64,000 nucleotides of DNA from Candidatus Minthosoma equi (GCA_018064885.1 JAGHUI010000010.1:28953-92952), one strand, 5' to 3'. Positions 25,964-34,999 are shown, counted from the first letter of the stretch. A program made the numbers and translations. The notes: generated from the letters alone by a model not told the origin.

Positions 25964-28900
25964 TTACTTTTTTGTAAAAGTAAATCCCGTATCGGAATAT
26001 GATTCTGCATTACCCTGTGAAGGACCATAGATGTTTGTAATGTACAATTTTCCTGCTAAAAGAGCTTGAACATAGGAATATGGAACCTCACAACCATCAT
26101 AAATACCCATAGTAGTATGTGTAGGTGTAGAATCGGAGTCATATATTACAAATCCGGCATTTGTTACTGTTCCTGTGACTTTTAACACATACGTTGACTC
26201 TCCTAAACTTGTTGATGTAGTTGTGACTTTACGTGCATATGCGTCGTTTTCACCACCCCAATATGTCATTTTGCCAATTTTGACTACATCTCCAACGCTC
26301 GCAGAACATGAAGTCGATCCTCCATTTCCACCAGGAGTGCTAGCTGCAACAACATGGACAGGAATCTTCACCTCTGTTTCTTTCCATAAATTAGGCTTGT
26401 CTTCAGCTTCACGCGAAGTATGCTTTACAATAATATTTGCATCACCTGTTGCCTTAACGGTGATGGAGTTATTATAAAGATTTCCAGTCACAGAGATAAC
26501 ATCTTCATTATCGCTTGAAAGCACGATGTAGTTCTTCTCGCCCCATTTGCCGCTGGTACCAGTTGCATCAACGTATAGCCCTGTTGTGCCAACAGTTAAG
26601 GTATAAACGCCATTCTGAGGAGTTGCGCCAACAATTGAAGGAGTGTAAACAGGAGTTGGAAGAGTTACCTTAATCTCATAAGTCAAGTAAGTGTCCTTGT
26701 GGTTTTCATCACCTGGCATCTTGACCCATAAGAGGGCAGAACCCAAATTAGAACCTGAAGTAATTGTTATCTTATTATTAGCATCACCCTTTGCAGCAGT
26801 AAAGACAGATGTGCTATAAGTACCGAATGTCAGCTTAGAATAATCATCAGCACCATCAGCTGTAATAATAAGCGTTTGGGTACTATTCTTCTCCATCGAT
26901 ACATAGCCACTAACTTTGATGTCCCATGACTGAGAACCTGTTACTGGAGCAGAAGGATCTTCTCCGCTTCCTTCACTACCACCAGGTGTTGGTGCAGGTA
27001 CAACCTCTGGAATTGGATTCTTGTAATATGCAGTAGCACCAGCTTTCTTTGCATACCATCTTGTATCTTCTACATCGCCTGCCCAATCCTTGAATCCAGG
27101 ATAGATGTTGCAGATGAATACATTCTCATTTGGCCAATCCCAACCTGGCTGAAGAATCAATACCTCAGGAGCGGTATAGCCATCTTGCTTATAATGATAG
27201 CCAATATTGTGACCATTGTTATCAGCATAATTATCCTCGCCTTTGACTACATGGATGTTAACCATTGCAGCATACTCATTGATGCTCTTATCTGCATCAA
27301 CATCTGTTGCAATTCGGATGGCAGTTCCTTCTCCAGGATCATTACCTGCATGGACGTTCAAAGGTTTAGATATCGAAGATCCGCTCTTAACAAGTTCATG
27401 GATTTCGCCGATTGCGCCACCGTTAAATGTGACATTTGCTTCGAGCGTACCACCTGCTGCCAATGGAACTAAGTAAAGATCAGCTTTGCCATTACCCTTA
27501 TCCTCCTTGCGGAGGCCGAGAACTACGTCATTGAAGTCATAGTCGAAAGCACCACCTAAGTCCTCGCATGCGATGATCCATGTTGGGAATTCAGGAGTGA
27601 CAGGATTGATGACAGGGATCTCTTCCTTCTTGAATGAACCATTGGCGATAAACATCACGTCATTAACATCGGCATCTCCACGGAAACGCTGATCCTCCAT
27701 TGCGAATACTACCTGGTCATTATAACGGAATGAGGCAGCATGAGGATACTCATTGAACAGCTCAAGGTTAATTGACGAGATAGAGGTGATAAACTCATTG
27801 TCACGGCTGTCGTTAACATTACCAATAATGAACAAGCCAATCTTAGTGTCCTTAGGGAAGGTATAAGAGCCAGTTGCGGCTAAGCCATCTGCTCCCCAAT
27901 AAACCAGCTGGAGACGGGTACCTACTAGCTTGGTGTCCCAAATGCCTGTATCTTCATACTTATTACCATCAGATGAACCAAGATTTTGTCCAGGCTGCCA
28001 TGTTGGAGATTTAGTTTGAAGAAGGTTCCAAGCAATCTCATGCATATCTGAATCAACCTTAATCTTTCCACCTGTTGTTGACATGTTTTCGACCATGACA
28101 AACTTAGGCATCGTCATAAACTCTTCTGGTGTAGGGTTATCACCTGTGAAATAGAAGTAACCAAACTGATTATTGTACTGAGTGCCCTTAGCAAAATAAT
28201 CGAGATAGAAAGGACCATTCTCCTCCATAGTGAACACAAGATCTCTCTCAAAATGTGGAATAGAACCTTCTTTCATGTATTTAACATGATTCTCAGCTTC
28301 TTTAAATACTGCAGGTTCACCATCTACCTCAGTGAAGAAATGTGCAATATCTTTATAATACCACTCTGGACGCTCATCTGAAGTGTTAATTACATTGTTG
28401 AGGTAATATACGTTAGTAAATGAGCCATTGGTCAAATATGTGCCATTAATAAGATAAGTAATGTTGCCTATATTGTCCTGTGTTGAATAGCAGCCATCAA
28501 GATACCAATCCATCATGTCACCAGTCCAAGGTCGAATCTCTGCTTTAGGTTCCTCCTTTGACTTATCAAGAACCTGAGAAGAAACGAGAGTTGTAGCCTC
28601 ACCTCGTGTTACACGGCAAGGATCAGTTAGAATTGTAGCGCGAGTAGTCAAAGGACTGATATTAACCTTGCCATCAACGATCTGAAAGTTGCTCTTCAGT
28701 GAATAATAGCCTTTACCATCGTTGATGCGTGCAAATATCTGCTTTGTGCCTTTTATGACATCAAACTTAAGGGTAGTCTCACCATCAACAATTTGGCGCT
28801 TGGCAATAATCATAGGCTTTCCACCGATTGGATCGCTATAAAAGATTTCAAGCATGCCATCTTCTACGCCAGAGACCGTAGCGGTTACTTGCGTTGCCAT

Positions 28901-29056
28901 TGACCAATCCTGATTAGGATCGACCTTACCAAAGGTTTTTAAGAAGTCGTTTTCATACTCAATGGCATTCTGTGTATAGCCATTGTCATAATCGCTACAG
29001 CCCACAAAGGTAAGAGCTGCTGGCATCAATAAAAGTGCTAATCTTTTCAATTTCAT
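25964..29056 (-). CDS. LruC/DUF4842-domain surface lipoprotein
   Basis: 1030 residues. The lipoprotein signal ends in FVGC (Cys20). The N-terminal 440 residues are beta-rich and unassigned except for a KVDPNQDWSM-like motif that recurs in such proteins. Two Asp-rich motifs follow: EDQRFRGDADVNDVMF (about 450-465, DUF4114-like) and EDLGGAFDYDFNDVV (about 498-512, the LruC/DUF4842 signature). After a Gly/Ser/Pro linker (about 695-720) come two Ig-like repeats and a Cys-containing C-terminal module. It is probably displayed on the cell surface and may bind calcium through the Asp clusters (inference). Role unknown. No operon partners. Confidence 0.82.
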   Translation of the reverse strand: MKLKRLALLLMPAALTFVGCSDYDNGYTQNAIEYENDFLKTFGKVDPNQDWSMATQVTATVSGVEDGMLEIFYSDPIGGKPMIIAKRQIVDGETTLKFDVIKGTKQIFARINDGKGYYSLKSNFQIVDGKVNISPLTTRATILTDPCRVTRGEATTLVSSQVLDKSKEEPKAEIRPWTGDMMDWYLDGCYSTQDNIGNITYLINGTYLTNGSFTNVYYLNNVINTSDERPEWYYKDIAHFFTEVDGEPAVFKEAENHVKYMKEGSIPHFERDLVFTMEENGPFYLDYFAKGTQYNNQFGYFYFTGDNPTPEEFMTMPKFVMVENMSTTGGKIKVDSDMHEIAWNLLQTKSPTWQPGQNLGSSDGNKYEDTGIWDTKLVGTRLQLVYWGADGLAATGSYTFPKDTKIGLFIIGNVNDSRDNEFITSISSINLELFNEYPHAASFRYNDQVVFAMEDQRFRGDADVNDVMFIANGSFKKEEIPVINPVTPEFPTWIIACEDLGGAFDYDFNDVVLGLRKEDKGNGKADLYLVPLAAGGTLEANVTFNGGAIGEIHELVKSGSSISKPLNVHAGNDPGEGTAIRIATDVDADKSINEYAAMVNIHVVKGEDNYADNNGHNIGYHYKQDGYTAPEVLILQPGWDWPNENVFICNIYPGFKDWAGDVEDTRWYAKKAGATAYYKNPIPEVVPAPTPGGSEGSGEDPSAPVTGSQSWDIKVSGYVSMEKNSTQTLIITADGADDYSKLTFGTYSTSVFTAAKGDANNKITITSGSNLGSALLWVKMPGDENHKDTYLTYEIKVTLPTPVYTPSIVGATPQNGVYTLTVGTTGLYVDATGTSGKWGEKNYIVLSSDNEDVISVTGNLYNNSITVKATGDANIIVKHTSREAEDKPNLWKETEVKIPVHVVAASTPGGNGGSTSCSASVGDVVKIGKMTYWGGENDAYARKVTTTSTSLGESTYVLKVTGTVTNAGFVIYDSDSTPTHTTMGIYDGCEVPYSYVQALLAGKLYITNIYGPSQGNAESYSDTGFTFTKK

Positions 29057-29451
29057 GTGTATAGTTAGTTTTTTTGTGTTATTACGTAAAAGAAGTCAAC
29101 GCCAGTTTACAAATAAATGTAAAATCAACAAAGATTGTGTTTGAGAAAGAGTTTTTCCGATTCGCTCTCAACCCATTATGCAAATTTGCATATTTTTAAC
29201 AAAACACATCGCATCAAACAAACAAAATATTCAAAAACAAGCATATTATTGCTGAACGCAAAGCAAAATGGTGCATTTTGCAATATGGAGATTGCAATTA
29301 ATTCCTTACGCAAGCACCTTATCGTTCCGAAGGACGCTTGGAGCGAATGCGGAAAGAATTAGAAAAAAAAAGAAAACATCATAGTCTCAACCGCACTCGC
29401 AACATCTGCCCGAAATGATGCGTTCCTTTTCCCTTAAATGATGCACAACAT

Positions 29452-29688
29452 TTGCCGGAAAGGGAACGAGGAAAGTCGTCGATATGTCACACGATGGGTC
29501 ACACGATGGGTCACACGATGAGTCACACGATGGGTGTCACGATATCGCGCGCGCATAAAGAGAGAAAGAGAAGAGAAGAAGAGAAAAGAAGAAGTCGTAA
29601 AGAAGAAAACGACGGCGACGACGACAATTTTGAGGGAATCGAGGGGTTTTTGCAGGGGGTGAGTGAAGAAACATTGGGGAATGTTTGA
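29452..29688 (+). CDS. Doubtful small ORF over a 12-bp tandem repeat
   Basis: A 78-codon frame. Its N-terminal part is the repeat HTMG-HTMG-HTMS-HTMG, encoded by the 12-bp tandem array, followed by an Arg/Lys/Glu run and an acidic patch. It resembles the low-complexity linker of replication-organiser-like proteins, which suggests a remnant, but I cannot identify a parent. There is no promoter before it, and the next gene's promoter overlaps its end. It is probably not a functional gene. Confidence 0.2.
   Translation: MPERERGKSSICHTMGHTMGHTMSHTMGVTISRAHKERKRREEEKRRSRKEENDGDDDNFEGIEGFLQGVSEETLGNV
29486..29533. repeat. 12-bp tandem repeat GTCACACGATGG, four copies
   Basis: Units start at 29486, 29498, 29510 and 29522; the third has GA instead of GG at its end, and a partial fifth (GTGTCACGAT) follows. 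A CG-alternating GATATCGCGCGCGC and a purine-only run of ~50 bases come next. The rest of the 29057-29740 gap holds AT-rich sequence in which I see no gene. Confidence 0.85.
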
Positions 29689-29715
29689 TTATGTCGCAGA
29701 AAAGTGCTATCTTTG
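29684..29715 (+). promoter_or_regulatory. Promoter of the small lipoprotein gene at 29741
   Basis: TTTG (29684-29687), 20 bp, then TATCTTTG (29708-29715), 25 bases before the ATG. This is a full match to the Bacteroidetes consensus. Confidence 0.8.
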
Positions 29716-29740
29716 CATTGTAAAATAACATTGAACGAAA

Positions 29741-30181
29741 ATGAAAAAGAACATTCTACTTTCTTTCGCCGTTGCTGCGGTTACATTGGTGGGATTTGCC
29801 AGCTGCAGCGACGATGATACTGAGGCAAGATTGCCGGAGTTCGGCTCGCTGACTGTGAGCTCTGCAACATTGACTCCTGGTGAGGATTTCAAGATTACTT
29901 TGAACTTCAAGGATCCTGGTTCGTACGTGAAGGGCACTTACACTTACTCTACCAATCCTGTTTCTACTACTACGGGCGAGTTTAAGTGCGGCAGCTCGGA
30001 AGGTTCAACTAAGGTGGTGTCTGCTAAGGCTCCATTGGAGGCTGGAACGTACACGCTGACTGTGAGACCTAAGAGCATGAGCGCTAACGCTGGAAACAAG
30101 CCTTACATCGAGGTTGCCAGCATGGGGACAGTAAGCACGAAGATAACGACCCTCTCCCCCGACCCCTCTCCCGTTAAATAG
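29741..30181 (+). CDS. Small lipoprotein of unknown function
   Basis: 146 residues. A signal peptide with lipobox GFASC (Cys22), an acidic Asp run after it (a DDD-type surface-export-like signal), then one beta-sandwich-like domain of about 110 residues with many Thr/Ser/Gly. I do not recognise a named family. The last ten residues (TLSPDPSPVK) are encoded by the GC-rich REP-like element that begins at 30148, so the original C-terminus was probably replaced or extended by it. It has its own promoter and no clear partners. Confidence 0.7.
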   Translation: MKKNILLSFAVAAVTLVGFASCSDDDTEARLPEFGSLTVSSATLTPGEDFKITLNFKDPGSYVKGTYTYSTNPVSTTTGEFKCGSSEGSTKVVSAKAPLEAGTYTLTVRPKSMSANAGNKPYIEVASMGTVSTKITTLSPDPSPVK

Positions 30182-30206
30182 GGTGAGGGGAGACCATGCG
30201 GGACAA
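30148..30206 (+). repeat. REP-like element, locus 1
   Basis: A CCCTCTCCC arm, a short loop and a GGGTGAGGGGAG arm, followed by the tail ACCATGCGGGACA. The stop codon of the lipoprotein gene lies inside it. It is related to the elements at 32881, 34056 and 37298. Confidence 0.75.
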
Positions 30207-30321
30207 ATGGACAGATTAAAAGCTATTAAAAACTTACTAAACTAACGTGAGTTCGATGAATTTGTCAAATATGTTTATGTGCTTATCGCGAAGCGCTTTG
30301 CTCGCAAAGAACCGCCAACTG

Positions 30322-30382
30322 GAAAAACAAAAGAAAACAATTTGGTTTTTCTCGGGTTTTCTTATGTTTTCTTTTGTTTTTC
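30322..30382. repeat. Perfect 18-bp inverted repeat upstream of the GH51 gene
   Basis: GAAAAACAAAAGAAAACA (30322-30339) is exactly complementary to 30365-30382, with a 25-base T-rich loop that repeats the same words. A smaller hairpin CTTTG-CTCG-CAAAG precedes it (30296-30309). The element fills most of the gap before the GH51 gene. A 65-codon frame across it is regarded as spurious. Confidence 0.7.
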
Positions 30383-30440
30383 TCATTGGCCCGAAGGGCA
30401 CTACTACAATTGGTCGAACTGACATTAAACTAAGACCTGA

Positions 30441-32891
30441 ATGAGAAGAATTATATTGTCGGCAATGATGGGTGCGATGAGCGCGATGGCGTTTGCCAAC
30501 CACCCGGATTCTGTGTATGTTAAGCCGGACGTGAATGATGGAGTTCGTGATTTTCAGATTGCGTATTCGGTAGATAAGGTGCATTGGAAGCATGTGAGTT
30601 GCAACCTGTTTGAGAGCGACTATGGAACATGGGGCAGCGAGAAGAAGCTGTACTACCCTGTCCTATCCTACGATGGAAAGAAGTATTTCGCTACGTTCAT
30701 CCCTAATCCTAAGCATCCGCAGATTGCAACGACCAACTCGGAGAATTTCTCTCTTTGGAAGCCTCAGGACTATCCTTACCTCAGCGAGAGCGATTTCAAG
30801 AAGAGGCTTGAGGAGCAGAAGGCGGCTTCGGCAAAGAATGTGATCAAGGTGCCATATTCTGCCATCGAGAATCTTCTGGCAAAGAAGCGCAACGCTGACC
30901 AGAATGCTCAGTGGGACAGAGACAACATCATGGCGAATGCTGAGAGGATCGAGAAGATGAATGGCGACATCAGCGCACGTCTGACAATCAACTGGGACGA
31001 CAAGAAGGCTATCTCTCCTGACTTGATGGGTATCTTCTTCGAGGACATCAGCTATGCTGCCGATGGCGGTCTTTATGCTGAGCTGATCCAGAACCGCGAC
31101 TTTGAATACACAGGCGATGATCACAATGGATGGAACGCTCAGACAGCATGGAAGCTGGAGGGCAGCGCATCAAAGTTGAGCATTGCTACAGACAATCCTA
31201 TCCACCAGAACAACAAGCACTACGCTGTGATTGAAAGCACTGGAGCAGGAGCAAAGCTCGTGAATGAAGGATGGGACGGCATTGTGATGAAGAAAGGTGC
31301 TAAGTACAATCTCTCCATGTTCACAAAAGGCACAGGCAACCTGAAGGTCAGCATTGTTGAAGACGGAAAGACAATTGCAACGGCAATGATGAAAGCTGGC
31401 GCAGAATGGAAGCAGCAGAAGGCAGTACTTGCGGCATCAGCAGATGCAAAGAAGGCATCGTTGGTGATTGAGCCACAAGGTGCAGGAACCATAGCACTTG
31501 ACTTCGTGAGCCTCTTCCCTCAGGACACTTACAAGGGACACGCCAACGGCATGAGAAAAGACCTTGCAGAGGTCATTGCCGACATCAAGCCAAAGTTCGT
31601 ACGTTTCCCTGGCGGCTGTGCCACTCATGGTCAGGGCATTGACAACATCTACCACTGGCAAGCAACTGTTGGCGACCTCTGGGAGCGTGAGCCAGCGATG
31701 AACATCTGGAACTATCACCAGACACGAGGCATTGGCTTCTACGAGTATTTCCAGTTCTGTGAGGATATAGGCGCAGACGCACTTCCTGTGCTTGCAGCCG
31801 GCGTTCCATGCCAGAACTCATGGAAAGGCGGCAACGGTCAGCAAGGCGGCATTCCATTCGAGAAGGATCTGAACGGCAAGCCATCGCCATACAAGTACAT
31901 GGGCAAGGATCTCACTATGGAGAGCTACCTTCAGGAACTGCTCGACCTCATTGAATGGGCAAACGGCGATGCTAAGACAAGCAAGCTGGCAGCAATGCGT
32001 GCAAAGGCTGGTCATCCTAAGCCATTCGGCATGAAATATCTCGGCATTGGAAACGAAGACTTGATAAGCGATTGTTTCCTTGAGAGATACCACTTCCTCA
32101 TCGATGGAGTGAAGAAGGTGCATCCAGAAATTACCATCGTCGGAACTGTAGGTCCATTCTGGGAAGGCAGCGACTACGAATACGGATGGAAGGATGCCAA
32201 GGCACACAACATAGAGATCGTGGATGAGCACTACTACAACCCTGTGGGATGGTACATGCACCACAAGGACTTCTATGACAAGTACGACCGCAACGGCACA
32301 AAGGTTTATCTTGGCGAATGGGCATCAAAGGGCAACAACGTGTCAAACGCTCTTGCCGAGGCAGCATACCTCGCAAATGTGGAGCGCAACGCAGATGTAG
32401 TTGTGATGTCATCCTACGCACCTCTGCTTGCCAAGGAAGGACATACGAACTGGAATCCTGACATGATATACTTCAACAACACAGAGATCAAGCCAACGGC
32501 AAACTACTATGTGCAGAGAGCATTCGGTCAGAACGCAGGTGGCGAGTATGTGTATTCCGACTTGGAAATCAATGCCGACAAAAATGTCAAGGCAACGATC
32601 GAGGAGAAGCTCGACAAATCTGTAGTTGTTGACAAGGAGACAGGCGATGTGATCGTAAAGATTGTAAGCACGCTGCCAAAGGCAGCAAAGGTGACTGTTG
32701 TTCTTGGCGAAGAGGCGCTGAAGGGCAAGAAAGCCAAGACAGCAGAAATGTCTGTGCTGGCAGGCGACAAGGATCCTAACCGTGGCAAGGACTGGAAGGT
32801 GAACGAAACAAAGCAGATAAGCATAGACAAGGAGTTTGAAGTTGAAATTCCGGCTTATTCTGTTAATGTGATTAGAATAAGCCCCCTCTAA
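30441..32891 (+). CDS. Alpha-L-arabinofuranosidase, GH51
   Basis: 816 residues, secreted (signal peptide about 1-19). Residues ~20-165 are an extra N-terminal module with a sialidase/lectin-like IAYSVDKVHW motif. A carbohydrate-binding-like beta domain (about 215-350) is inserted after the start of the GH51 domain (GIFFEDISYAADGGLYAELIQNRDFEY in parts). The (beta/alpha)8 core carries acid/base Glu539 in GIGNED and nucleophile Glu626 in YLGEWAS. It removes arabinofuranose side chains from arabinoxylan or arabinan. The downstream CE2 esterase suggests acetylated arabinoxylan as substrate. The last residues SPL come from a REP-like element. Confidence 0.9.
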   Translation: MRRIILSAMMGAMSAMAFANHPDSVYVKPDVNDGVRDFQIAYSVDKVHWKHVSCNLFESDYGTWGSEKKLYYPVLSYDGKKYFATFIPNPKHPQIATTNSENFSLWKPQDYPYLSESDFKKRLEEQKAASAKNVIKVPYSAIENLLAKKRNADQNAQWDRDNIMANAERIEKMNGDISARLTINWDDKKAISPDLMGIFFEDISYAADGGLYAELIQNRDFEYTGDDHNGWNAQTAWKLEGSASKLSIATDNPIHQNNKHYAVIESTGAGAKLVNEGWDGIVMKKGAKYNLSMFTKGTGNLKVSIVEDGKTIATAMMKAGAEWKQQKAVLAASADAKKASLVIEPQGAGTIALDFVSLFPQDTYKGHANGMRKDLAEVIADIKPKFVRFPGGCATHGQGIDNIYHWQATVGDLWEREPAMNIWNYHQTRGIGFYEYFQFCEDIGADALPVLAAGVPCQNSWKGGNGQQGGIPFEKDLNGKPSPYKYMGKDLTMESYLQELLDLIEWANGDAKTSKLAAMRAKAGHPKPFGMKYLGIGNEDLISDCFLERYHFLIDGVKKVHPEITIVGTVGPFWEGSDYEYGWKDAKAHNIEIVDEHYYNPVGWYMHHKDFYDKYDRNGTKVYLGEWASKGNNVSNALAEAAYLANVERNADVVVMSSYAPLLAKEGHTNWNPDMIYFNNTEIKPTANYYVQRAFGQNAGGEYVYSDLEINADKNVKATIEEKLDKSVVVDKETGDVIVKIVSTLPKAAKVTVVLGEEALKGKKAKTAEMSVLAGDKDPNRGKDWKVNETKQISIDKEFEVEIPAYSVNVIRISPL

Positions 32892-32922
32892 CTCCCCCAT
32901 AGGGGAGAAAGCCATCCGGGCA
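32881..32922 (+). repeat. REP-like element, locus 2
   Basis: CTCCCCCATAGGGGAG hairpin with the tail AAAGCCATCCGGGCA. It begins just before the GH51 stop codon and supplies that stop. Confidence 0.7.
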
Positions 32923-32953
32923 TAAAAGTAAAATCATAAAGAAAAGATAAAAA

Positions 32954-34054
32954 ATGAAGAAGATAACTGCAATGGCGATGGCGGTAATGCTTATGGCATC
33001 CGCTACCGCATCGGCACAGACAATTGCGCCAAAGGGAAAGGTTGTAAAGCCTTCGGACACCCACATCCTGTATGTGGGACGCATAGACAACAGCAATGCT
33101 GACCGTCCTGTGTTCACATTCCCTGGAGTGCAGATCCGCTCAGGATTCACAGGCACATCACTCAAGATGATGGCAAAGCCAAAGTCGGGCTATTTCATGG
33201 CTCAGATTGATGGAGGTGAGGCATTCAAGGTGGGATTCAACAGCGAACAGGATTCCATCGTGAGCCTTGCAACAGCTTTGAAGAAAGGCAAGCATCAGGT
33301 AAACGTGATGTATGTGAATGAGGGCTATGACAGAATGCCTGAGTTCTGGGGATTCATTGTTGACGAAGGCTGCTCGCTCACAGACGCTAAGGCATTGCCA
33401 GAGAAACGCATAGAGTTCATCGGCAACAGCATCACTTGCGGATATGGCGTAGAAGCATCGAGCGAAAGCTGTCATTTCATGGACGAGACATCAAACCACT
33501 ACTACACATACGCTGCTGAGACAGCACGCAGATTGGGCGCTATGCACTATACTGTAGCACGTTCAGGCATTGGCGTTTACAGAAACTACAATGGTCCTAA
33601 GACAGGCGATGCCGTGAACATGAATACCGAGTACAGCCACACATTATTATATAAGAAAGACGCTGCATGGGATTTCTCACGCTACACTCCTCAGCTTGTG
33701 TGCATCAACCTTGGCACAAACGACACATCAACAACAGGCGCTGATCCTAAGCTCTTGCAGAAGGGTTACGAGAACCTCTACAAGCAAGTTCGCTCACACT
33801 ATCCAGAAGCAAAGATCGTGTTCCTTTGCGGTTGCATGATGAGAGGAGAGAACGATTTGGCTGTGGCAAAGAAAGCTATGGACGAAACAATGGAGAAGGC
33901 TCATAACGAAGGAGACAAGGAGGTCTATAGATTTGACTTCACTCCACACGATGGAAGCCTTGGCTATGGCGCTGATTGGCACCCAAGCTACAAGCAGCAC
34001 CAGAAGATGGCTGACGAGCTCACGCCATACGTGAAGAAATTAATGAGTTGGTAA
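32954..34054 (+). CDS. Acetylxylan esterase, CE2-type SGNH hydrolase
   Basis: 366 residues, secreted (signal peptide about 1-22). An N-terminal jelly roll (about 35-145) precedes an SGNH hydrolase domain. Nucleophile Ser159 is in FIGNSITCGYG, block III in NLGTND, and Asp341/His343 in GADWHPS. This two-domain form is the CE2 family, whose members deacetylate xylan or glucomannan at O-3/O-6. CE2 enzymes may lack the acidic triad residue; here an Asp is present. It lies 62 bp after the GH51 gene, so the two likely act together on acetylated arabinoxylan. Confidence 0.88.
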   Translation: MKKITAMAMAVMLMASATASAQTIAPKGKVVKPSDTHILYVGRIDNSNADRPVFTFPGVQIRSGFTGTSLKMMAKPKSGYFMAQIDGGEAFKVGFNSEQDSIVSLATALKKGKHQVNVMYVNEGYDRMPEFWGFIVDEGCSLTDAKALPEKRIEFIGNSITCGYGVEASSESCHFMDETSNHYYTYAAETARRLGAMHYTVARSGIGVYRNYNGPKTGDAVNMNTEYSHTLLYKKDAAWDFSRYTPQLVCINLGTNDTSTTGADPKLLQKGYENLYKQVRSHYPEAKIVFLCGCMMRGENDLAVAKKAMDETMEKAHNEGDKEVYRFDFTPHDGSLGYGADWHPSYKQHQKMADELTPYVKKLMSW

Positions 34055-34055
34055 A

Positions 34056-34123
34056 AGACCCTCTCTGCCCTGCGGGCATCTCCCCCATAAAGGGGAGACC
34101 ATGCGGAACAAGGGCCATGCGGA
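34056..34123 (+). repeat. REP-like element, locus 3
   Basis: GACCCTCTC start, then CTCCCC-CATAAA-GGGGAG and the tail ACCATGCGGAACA, followed by a second partial tail GGGCCATGCGGAT. It fills the space between the CE2 stop and the convergent methyltransferase stop. Confidence 0.7.
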
Positions 34124-34882
34124 TTAAAAACGGCGGCGGAACTCGGAACAGATGATGGCGGTGGCGATTGCTACGTTGAGAGATTCGGAGGTTTCGGTAC
34201 CTTCGGGATAGTTAGGAATGTAGAGGCGCTGGGTGACCAGCTTTGAGACGGCATCAGAGACGCCTTTGCCTTCATTACCCATAACAATAACACCAGTTTG
34301 TGTCAATTCCTTTTTGTAGAAATTATCACCATCAAGGAACGTGCCATAAACTGGTGTTTCTTTTGGCAAGGATGATAGCATGGATGGGAGGTCAACATAG
34401 TGAAGCTGCACATGGGCAATGCCTCCCATTGTGGCTTGTACTGTCTTTGGATTGTAAATGTCGGCACAACCTAATGAGCAGAAAATATGGTTGATGCCAA
34501 ACCAGTCAGCAAGGCGAACAATGGTGCCAAGATTGCCGGGGTTCTGAACATCATCAAGAGCAAGGACAAGCTCGCTGGACGCCACTTCTACAGGATTAAC
34601 AGAATAGACAGGTTGTTTGAAGATGGCAAGAACCTGCTGTGGTGTTTCTTGGAATGATGCACGACGAAGCTCATCTGGAGTTACAATGTCGATTTCGGCT
34701 GATCCAAGGAGGCTGCGATGGGATTCGATCCAATCTTCTGTAGCAGCAATGTAGTTACATTGGAACTTGCCAAGGAGATCGCCAACGAGCTTGTGACCTT
34801 CTGCAACAAAAACGCCATCGGCTTTTCTGTGCTTCTTCATTTCCAAAGAATGAATGTATTTTATTCGGTTCTTGCTTATCAT
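34124..34882 (-). CDS. TrmH/SpoU family RNA 2'-O-methyltransferase
   Basis: 252 residues from the ATG at 34882, which follows a good promoter; 38 further open codons upstream overlap that promoter. An N-terminal L30e-like RNA-binding domain (about 5-90, FVAEGHKLVGDLL) precedes the SPOUT knot domain (about 105-252). The three SPOUT motifs are NPGNLGTIVRLADWFG, VMGNEGKGVS and IPNYPEGTESLNVAIATAI in parts. It methylates ribose 2'-OH in rRNA or tRNA using SAM; the exact site cannot be told. It is divergent from the TamA-like gene. Confidence 0.9.
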   Translation of the reverse strand: MISKNRIKYIHSLEMKKHRKADGVFVAEGHKLVGDLLGKFQCNYIAATEDWIESHRSLLGSAEIDIVTPDELRRASFQETPQQVLAIFKQPVYSVNPVEVASSELVLALDDVQNPGNLGTIVRLADWFGINHIFCSLGCADIYNPKTVQATMGGIAHVQLHYVDLPSMLSSLPKETPVYGTFLDGDNFYKKELTQTGVIVMGNEGKGVSDAVSKLVTQRLYIPNYPEGTETSESLNVAIATAIICSEFRRRF

Positions 34883-34921
34883 CTTATGCGTATTTTTGCT
34901 TTCCTTATATTCTATTTTATG

Positions 34922-34929
34922 CAAAGGTA
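34922..34929 (-). promoter_or_regulatory. -7 element of the RNA methyltransferase promoter
   Basis: The minus strand reads TACCTTTG followed by CATA, 39 bases before the ATG at 34882. Confidence 0.65.
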
Positions 34930-34973
34930 GCACAATTTGCTTTGCTGATAAAGAGAATGTGGGTATTTTTTCG

Positions 34974-34981
34974 TAAATTTG
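34974..34981 (+). promoter_or_regulatory. -7 element of the TamA-like gene promoter
   Basis: TAAATTTG followed by CAT, 18 bases before the ATG at 35000. It excludes the start codon at 34979, which lies inside it. Confidence 0.65.
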
Positions 34982-34999
34982 CATAATATTTGGCATAAG

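Noticed and set aside
29135..29362. 75-codon open frame in the gap after the LruC gene
   Set aside because: No promoter or start context, no recognisable domain, and composition like non-coding AT-rich sequence.
29486..29533. Possible CRISPR or attachment site
   Set aside because: 12-bp units in direct tandem without spacers and no integrase gene nearby.
30247..30444. 65-codon frame overlapping the GH51 start by 4 bp
   Set aside because: Most of it, including its hydrophobic stretch, is the inverted repeat read through; no family resemblance.
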